A stretch of 17,963 nt of DNA, from the NCBI GenBank assembly GCA_026014905.1, contig JAOZHK010000061.1, forward strand, positions 1-17,963, read 5' to 3'. How positions within the stretch are numbered: the first letter of the stretch is position 1; every line of letters starts with the position of its first letter. Shown here in pieces: positions 14,184-17,963 of this stretch. The translations under genes and the position numbers were made by a program. Source of the stretch: Candidatus Bathyarchaeota archaeon (GTDB lineage: Archaea > Thermoproteota > Bathyarchaeia > RBG-16-48-13 > GCA-020355125). Under the pieces are notes generated by a model that made no database searches, was not told the DNA's origin, and was given only the letters and a program-made list of their open reading frames with translations.

Positions 14184-14190
14184 TTTATAA
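14184..14190 (+). promoter_or_regulatory. TATA box before hypC
   Basis: TTTATAA at 14184-14190, in the 47-base hypF-hypC gap, matches the archaeal TATA consensus well. A start near 14209-14213 would give hypCD a very short leader, so hypCD may also be transcribed independently of hypF. Confidence 0.4.
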
Positions 14191-14219
14191 GGCGTGTATT
14201 TAGAGAGAAGGTGATTTAG

Positions 14220-14438
14220 ATGTGCCTTGCAGTTCCCGCGAAAGTTCTTCAAATTGAAGGAGGTAACGCGCACGTTGATTTTGGTGATGGCACCCTTCGC
14301 GAAGTTAATGTTTCCTTAGTTGATGTCGAGATTGGGTCATATGTGATTGTGCACGCGGGTTTCGCCATTGAAGTCCTTGATCAAGCGGAAGCCGAAGAGA
14401 CTCTAGACCTCTGGCGAGAATTATTGAGTCAAGAATAA
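14220..14438 (+). CDS. hypC: HypC, hydrogenase maturation chaperone
   Basis: A 72-residue member of the HypC/HybG family that binds HypD and carries the Fe(CN)2CO unit to the hydrogenase large subunit. It starts MCLAVPAKV, giving the essential C2 that becomes N-terminal after Met removal; the rest is the usual small beta-barrel with VDFGDGTLREV. AAGGTGAT at 14208-14215 precedes ATG 14220 by 4 bases. hypD begins 16 bases after its stop. Confidence 0.94.
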   Translation: MCLAVPAKVLQIEGGNAHVDFGDGTLREVNVSLVDVEIGSYVIVHAGFAIEVLDQAEAEETLDLWRELLSQE

Positions 14439-14454
14439 CAGAGGTGATCAGAGA

Positions 14455-15537
14455 ATGTTCCGATATCGAGATCGAAAGCTAGCACATGAGATATTAAATA
14501 AATTACGGGGAATGAAACTCAACCTCCAGATCATGCATGTATGCGGAACACATCAAGATACCTTGACACGATATGGTCTAGATGCCTTGTTACGCGATTG
14601 CGGAATCAGAGTGCGGCAGGGCCCAGGCTGTCCAGTATGTGTCACACCAGCACGAGAATTTGAAGAAGCCGCGGTCCTAGCTCAAGCTGGAAAAGTAATT
14701 ACGACATTCGGTGACGTCTCACGAGTACCTGGACAAAATCGATCACTCCTAGACCTACGTAGTTCCGGATATGATATCCGCATCGTCTATAGTATTGCAG
14801 ATGCAGTGAAACTAAGTCAAAAACTGGACACCGAAGTCGTGTTCATGGCTGTGGGATTCGAAACAACGGCGCCAACGACTGCAGCGATGTTAATAGAAGG
14901 CGTACCGGATAACTTTTCAATTTTAAGTTGCCATCGCTATGTCCCGCCAGCATTACATGCGCTGCTATCGATGGGTGAATATCGACTTGACGGATTAATA
15001 GAGCCAGGACATGTTAGCACCATCATTGGCATGCAACCCTATCTCGAGTTATTAGAGACTTACCATTTACCACAAGTCATTGCTGGATTTGAACCATTGG
15101 ATCTACTGATCGCGGTGTATATGATCGCTCAACAAGTGCAACATGACGAAGCGAAAGTCGAAAATGAGTACTCTCGAGTAGTGAAACCGGCAGGTAACAC
15201 GAAAGCGCTTCAGGCGCTCGACGAAGTGTTCCATCCAATTGATGTGGAGTGGCGAGGATTTCCCACAATCCCCCGATCAGGAATGGCGTTAAAAAAGCAC
15301 TACGCCAGTTGGGACGCAAGGCACGTATGGTCAGATGCCCTTCAAGAAGTACAAATAATTGATGAAGCGCCAGGCTGTCGATGCGGTGAAATATTACGTG
15401 GATTAATTGAACCGACAGAATGCCCGTTATTTCAAACTACTTGTAACCCAACTCATCCTATTGGACCATGCATGGTTTCAATTGAAGGCTCCTGTCATAT
15501 TGAATTTAAATATGGGTCAAGCCTAACATCTCTGTAA
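14455..15537 (+). CDS. hypD: HypD, Fe(CN)2CO assembly scaffold
   Basis: With HypC this iron-sulfur protein forms the scaffold on which the cyanide and CO ligands are attached to iron. The 360 aa show the redox/ligand cysteines C30 in MHVCGTHQDTL and C59/C62 in GPGCPVC, the CHRYVPPALHALL and IEPGHVSTIIG motifs, and a C-terminal [4Fe-4S] site formed by the last cysteines (CRCG, ECPLF, TCNP, GPCMVS, GSC). The usual CGTHEHT is CGTHQDT, a variant I believe also occurs in other archaeal HypDs. GAGGTGATCA at 14441-14450 is a near-perfect ribosome site for ATG 14455. Confidence 0.96.
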   Translation: MFRYRDRKLAHEILNKLRGMKLNLQIMHVCGTHQDTLTRYGLDALLRDCGIRVRQGPGCPVCVTPAREFEEAAVLAQAGKVITTFGDVSRVPGQNRSLLDLRSSGYDIRIVYSIADAVKLSQKLDTEVVFMAVGFETTAPTTAAMLIEGVPDNFSILSCHRYVPPALHALLSMGEYRLDGLIEPGHVSTIIGMQPYLELLETYHLPQVIAGFEPLDLLIAVYMIAQQVQHDEAKVENEYSRVVKPAGNTKALQALDEVFHPIDVEWRGFPTIPRSGMALKKHYASWDARHVWSDALQEVQIIDEAPGCRCGEILRGLIEPTECPLFQTTCNPTHPIGPCMVSIEGSCHIEFKYGSSLTSL

Positions 15538-15546
15538 CTCTACGAG

Positions 15547-15560
15547 GAGTCACTTGACTC
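15547..15560. repeat. Inverted repeat GAGTCA-CT-TGACTC after hypD
   Basis: A perfect 6-base-arm inverted repeat with a 2-base centre begins 10 bases after the hypD stop. It overlaps both the GAGGAG and the TTG of the small ORF described next. A related weaker repeat, GAGT-CA-ACTC, lies at 11713-11722 just after the radical SAM gene. Confidence 0.35.
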
Positions 15561-15673
15561 GCACGTGTATGCAAACAGAATTGGATCTTACGTGTCAGCA
15601 ATTACAGAATGGACCATTTCTCAAGGAATCAAACTATAACTCAATCGAGCTTGAGGGATCACGTTACTATTAA
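15554..15673 (+). CDS. Possible small protein (39 aa) after hypD
   Basis: A TTG at 15554 preceded by GAGGAG (15544-15549, 4 bases away) opens a 39-codon frame to TAA at 15671-15673, beginning 16 bases after the hypD stop. A later ATG at 15569 gives 34 residues. The product is polar, with two Cys (positions 5 and 13) and a C-terminal EGSRYY. No family recognised. Spacing and the ribosome-site-like motif make it a candidate fourth cistron of hypFCD, but a frame this short can arise by chance. Confidence 0.25.
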   Translation: MTRTCMQTELDLTCQQLQNGPFLKESNYNSIELEGSRYY

Positions 15674-15723
15674 TCGACTTAAAAACAGCTAGTACATTCG
15701 AATTACGAGAACAGCACAGGTTT

Positions 15724-15746
15724 AAGAAAAAAAGAGAAAAAGGAAA
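15724..15746 (-). terminator. Pyrimidine-tract terminator after the Ldh2-family gene
   Basis: On the minus strand about 20 bases past the stop, T blocks broken by single C (CC-T5-C-T4 then CT7 style) form a U-rich tract resembling those after AOR and gap. Confidence 0.5.
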
Positions 15747-15766
15747 TGAGTGAAGCGCTCTGAGTA

Positions 15767-16858
15767 TTACTCGTATCGTTCCTTTAGGGTGTAGGAAGGA
15801 TGAAGTGATACGCCGCCTTCAGTGATCTGGTAACCAGAAGTATCAATCTTGAGTTTTGTTGCGGCCTTCATGAGTTCTTGCCAAACGCTATCATCAAGAG
15901 GAATACCCTGGGCGAGACGTCGTTGTTGGACTCGGTATTCAGGTTCACCAGCTATGAGAATTTCGGAAAAGCCTTTCCCTAATCTGGATGCTTTGATATC
16001 TGCGATCATATCGTCCATTCCTTGTTTAAATTCATCTATGGGCATAAAGGCATTGATATCGATTGCACCAAAGAATACCCCTGTTGGGCGGTGTTGGGCC
16101 ATGTTGTATGCACCTATGAGGGGGCCAGTGAGGACGCTGAGTACCATCGAAAGAGCATAACCTTTGTATCCAAGACCAGCTTGCCCGAGAGGTAACTGCG
16201 CTCCTTTTGAAACGCCATATTGGGGATCCTGAGTGGGATTTCCATCCTCATCGATTAACCAACCTTCAGGAACTTGCATTCCTCGTCGTTGAAGAATCGA
16301 GATACGTCCACCAGCAATAGGTCCGAGAGAGAAGTCAATGACGTATGGACTACCCGTTCCTGTCGGGATAGCGATTGCGACTGGATTGATGGGGAGTTTT
16401 CGGTCGATTCCACCCCAGGGCGCAACAAAGATTCCGCCGGGTTGACTTGCGATGCCGATCATATCTTCTTCGAGTGCCATCTCGACCCACCGTCCAACTC
16501 GCCCAATATGATGAAGACGTTGAACACCAGTAACTGCGAGACTCATCTTTTTGGCTTTTTGGATAGTGACATCCATGGCTTGACGTGCAACGGTGTATCC
16601 GAATCCATTGAAGCCATCGATGATTGTGACTACGGGAGTTTCTTTAAGGATTTCAATTTTTGCGCCAGGCTGTATTTTTTTGTTTACAAAGTCATTAACG
16701 TACCATGGTAGCAGCTGGACTCCGTGTGAATCCACTCCCTGCAGGTTTGAACGGACGAGACAGTCAGTCACCCAGGCAGCTTCATCAGCTGAGACCCCAG
16801 CTTCCATCAGAAGACGGCTACCGAGATCGGTTAACACTTCTTTTTTCACAGTAATCAT
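15767..16858 (-). CDS. Ldh2-family malate/L-lactate-type dehydrogenase
   Basis: NAD(P)-dependent 2-hydroxyacid dehydrogenase of the Ldh2 fold (malate, L-lactate, sulfolactate, ureidoglycolate or imine substrates). The 363 aa contain GVDSHGVQLLPWYV with the catalytic-type H45, IDGFNGFGYTVA, LHHIGRVGRWVE, GGIDRKLPINP, the DFSLGPIAGG stretch and GQAGLGYKGYALS, all hallmarks of the family at normal length. Where many members have an Arg after the SHG motif (SHGxxR) this protein has Leu49, which may alter carboxylate binding, so the substrate stays open. A TATA-like CATAAAAG on the minus strand at about 16906-16899 gives a short leader before ATG 16858. The neighbouring gene on the same strand is a HAD hydrolase 341 bases upstream. 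Confidence 0.87.
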   Translation of the reverse strand: MITVKKEVLTDLGSRLLMEAGVSADEAAWVTDCLVRSNLQGVDSHGVQLLPWYVNDFVNKKIQPGAKIEILKETPVVTIIDGFNGFGYTVARQAMDVTIQKAKKMSLAVTGVQRLHHIGRVGRWVEMALEEDMIGIASQPGGIFVAPWGGIDRKLPINPVAIAIPTGTGSPYVIDFSLGPIAGGRISILQRRGMQVPEGWLIDEDGNPTQDPQYGVSKGAQLPLGQAGLGYKGYALSMVLSVLTGPLIGAYNMAQHRPTGVFFGAIDINAFMPIDEFKQGMDDMIADIKASRLGKGFSEILIAGEPEYRVQQRRLAQGIPLDDSVWQELMKAATKLKIDTSGYQITEGGVSLHPSYTLKERYE

Positions 16859-17199
16859 ATTAATTCCCGGATGGTTTGTAGCGGGCAGATCATTTATCTT
16901 TTATGCTTTCTCTGAGTCGCGCATGACGATGGAGGAGCAGTATAGAATCGCCCTTCATAATGCAGAATAGGTGAGCGGCAATAATGTGCCCATCATGGCA
17001 GATGGTGAATCGAACGCTCAGTCTACGCGCATTACCAAGGACGGTGCAAAAGTACTGCGTGAAGCGAAAATTGTTGCGCGCTGGGCAGAAAAACCATTCT
17101 ATATTTCATGACACCATCGGCAAGCACTGACTGGATTAATCTGTTCTCATACACGAAGGAAAGCTGATCCGCACTCATCACATATGCAGGACAAGTAGT
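16859..17199. other. Intergenic region (341 bases) between the Ldh2-family and HAD genes
   Basis: Holds the Ldh2-family promoter (minus strand, TATA-like near 16899-16906) and, on the plus strand, a frame of coding-like composition interrupted by stop codons (16923-17111, described separately). After that frame's TGA the same frame stays open about 28 more codons. No RNA gene was recognised. Confidence 0.35.
16923..17111 (+). pseudogene. Small plus-strand reading frame split by an in-frame TAG (possible decayed gene or two small ORFs)
   Basis: From ATG 16923, 15 codons run to TAG at 16968-16970; the next codon, GTG 16971, opens a further 46 codons in the same frame to TGA at 17109-17111. The second part includes TRITKDGAKVLREAKI and RWAEKPFYIS; its first codon positions are rich in purines (roughly 70 percent by my count), as in real genes. 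TTTATC near 16893 could be a TATA box for a leaderless start at 16923. Alternatives are a relic gene, two tiny ORFs, or stop readthrough. No family recognised. Confidence 0.3.
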
Positions 17200-17913
17200 T
17201 TAGATTATTTCCATGAGTTCTGCTAGTGAATGGATAGTGATACCGGATCTTGGAGTCAAGTCAGGGTCGTTGTTCTGTCTTGATGTTCGACGTAACCAGG
17301 CAGTTTTCATTCCAACATTATGAGCTCCGATGATGTCACATTCCAGATCGTCGCCGATAAAGAGGACCTTGTTGGCAGATACGTTCATTTCCTTAAGAAA
17401 GTGGTGGAAGATATTGGGATGCGGTTTACGCCACCCTAGATCATCAGAAACGACGATAGTTGTGAAGTATGAATCTAAGTTGAAACGTTGAAGCGCTTCA
17501 CGGATAAATGGAGAATGGGTAAAGTTTGAGATGAGGCCAAGGGGGTATTTGGAAACAAGCGTGTCAAGTATAGGATAAACGTCATCAGAAATCTGCAATT
17601 TCCACGGAGAGAAATAAGCTGTCACAGCTTGTTGAATGGGAAGACTCGTGATCGGGAGATCATAACCCAATTGTCGAAGAGTAGTCTGAAGCCAGAGTGC
17701 GTTATTTACTTCTTTGAATGCCTGGTGTCTCTCTTCACGGTAACTCCGGGTCACTTGTCGGTAGGTTTGGGTGAATTCTTCGCGTGATATGGGAATGTTA
17801 TGAAGTTCAAGTTGAGTACAGATATTCCCAAGGCAGATGGTGACCTCTGCAGTTGCATCGATGAGAGTCCCAAAAAAGTCGAAGCCGATCACTTGCACGT
17901 TCATTATAATCAT
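17200..17913 (-). CDS. HAD-superfamily (subfamily IA) hydrolase
   Basis: A phosphatase- or haloacid-dehalogenase-like enzyme of 237 aa. Motif I is FDFFGTL with nucleophile D12; the second acid of DxD is replaced by F14, as in dehalogenase-like members that carry Tyr or Phe there. Motif II is LISNFTHS (S129), motif III K163 in RKPHP, motif IV GDDLECD (D188, D189, D193). Residues about 20-100 form the helical cap typical of class IA. The altered motif I makes a simple phosphatase role less certain; the substrate is unknown. Starts at ATG 17913 or ATG 17904 are both possible. Confidence 0.86.
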   Translation of the reverse strand: MIIMNVQVIGFDFFGTLIDATAEVTICLGNICTQLELHNIPISREEFTQTYRQVTRSYREERHQAFKEVNNALWLQTTLRQLGYDLPITSLPIQQAVTAYFSPWKLQISDDVYPILDTLVSKYPLGLISNFTHSPFIREALQRFNLDSYFTTIVVSDDLGWRKPHPNIFHHFLKEMNVSANKVLFIGDDLECDIIGAHNVGMKTAWLRRTSRQNNDPDLTPRSGITIHSLAELMEII

Positions 17914-17963
17914 TTTACCCTTTTGCTGATCATTTGCCGCATTTAACTAGATGGAAGTATCCA

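Noticed and set aside
16274..16970. Long plus-strand ORFs (145 and 125 codons) over the start of the Ldh2-family gene
   Set aside because: They run antisense to a well-supported gene and show no domain; only the tail of one, from ATG 16923 on, lies outside the gene and was treated separately.
16968..16970. Pyrrolysine coding at the in-frame TAG
   Set aside because: No pyl genes or methylamine methyltransferase are in the window and the product is not recognised; kept only as a remote alternative.
1..17963. tRNA, rRNA, CRISPR array or insertion sequence
   Set aside because: No T-arm-like GTTCRANNC with matching acceptor stems, no regular spaced repeats, no transposase and no terminal inverted repeats were found by eye.

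Overview
The window looks archaeal. The phosphoglycerate kinase is of the archaeal type, there is a TFS/TFIIS-like zinc-ribbon protein, A/T-rich TATA-like boxes lie about 25 bases before likely transcript starts, and three genes or operons end in pyrimidine-rich T tracts. Shine-Dalgarno motifs matching AGGAGGTGAT precede many starts, three of them before TTG codons. Several core genes (class I GAPDH, the MetV/MetF pair) are of types better known from bacteria. That mix fits an anaerobic archaeon, possibly an Asgard or similar lineage, but no rRNA or ribosomal marker is present and the lineage is inferred only.

Layout. 1-687: ends of small unrecognised ORFs. 721-3114 (+): a four-cluster ferredoxin followed with no gap by a tungsten aldehyde:ferredoxin oxidoreductase (AOR); a MoaD-like ubiquitin-fold protein ending in Gly-Gly (3206-3475, -) converges on it. 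3845-5470 (+): MetV and MetF, the bacterial-type methylene-tetrahydrofolate reductase pair. 5492-8897 (-): class I GAPDH, archaeal PGK and an ornithine cyclodeaminase/alanine dehydrogenase family protein. 9065-11706 (+): a second Gly-Gly ubiquitin-fold protein, a TFS-like zinc-ribbon protein, an E1/MoeB/ThiF-like adenylyltransferase and a BioB-like radical SAM enzyme. 11908-15537 (+): hypF, hypC, hypD for the NiFe-hydrogenase Fe(CN)2CO centre. 15767-17913 (-): an Ldh2-family dehydrogenase and a HAD hydrolase, with a possible decayed or interrupted small gene between them.

How it fits together. The genes suggest a ferredoxin-linked anaerobe: AOR and its ferredoxin exchange electrons during aldehyde/acid interconversion, MetVF serves the methyl branch of a folate-based Wood-Ljungdahl or C1 pathway, GAPDH and PGK form the lower glycolytic/gluconeogenic step, and HypFCD implies a NiFe hydrogenase elsewhere. 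The two ubiquitin-fold carriers and one E1-like enzyme could supply sulfur for the tungstopterin cofactor of AOR, or could belong to a protein-modification route; the sequence alone does not decide. The least explained parts are the 9.0-11.7 kb group, the altered cluster-ligand motif in AOR, and the UAG-interrupted reading frame at 16923-17111.
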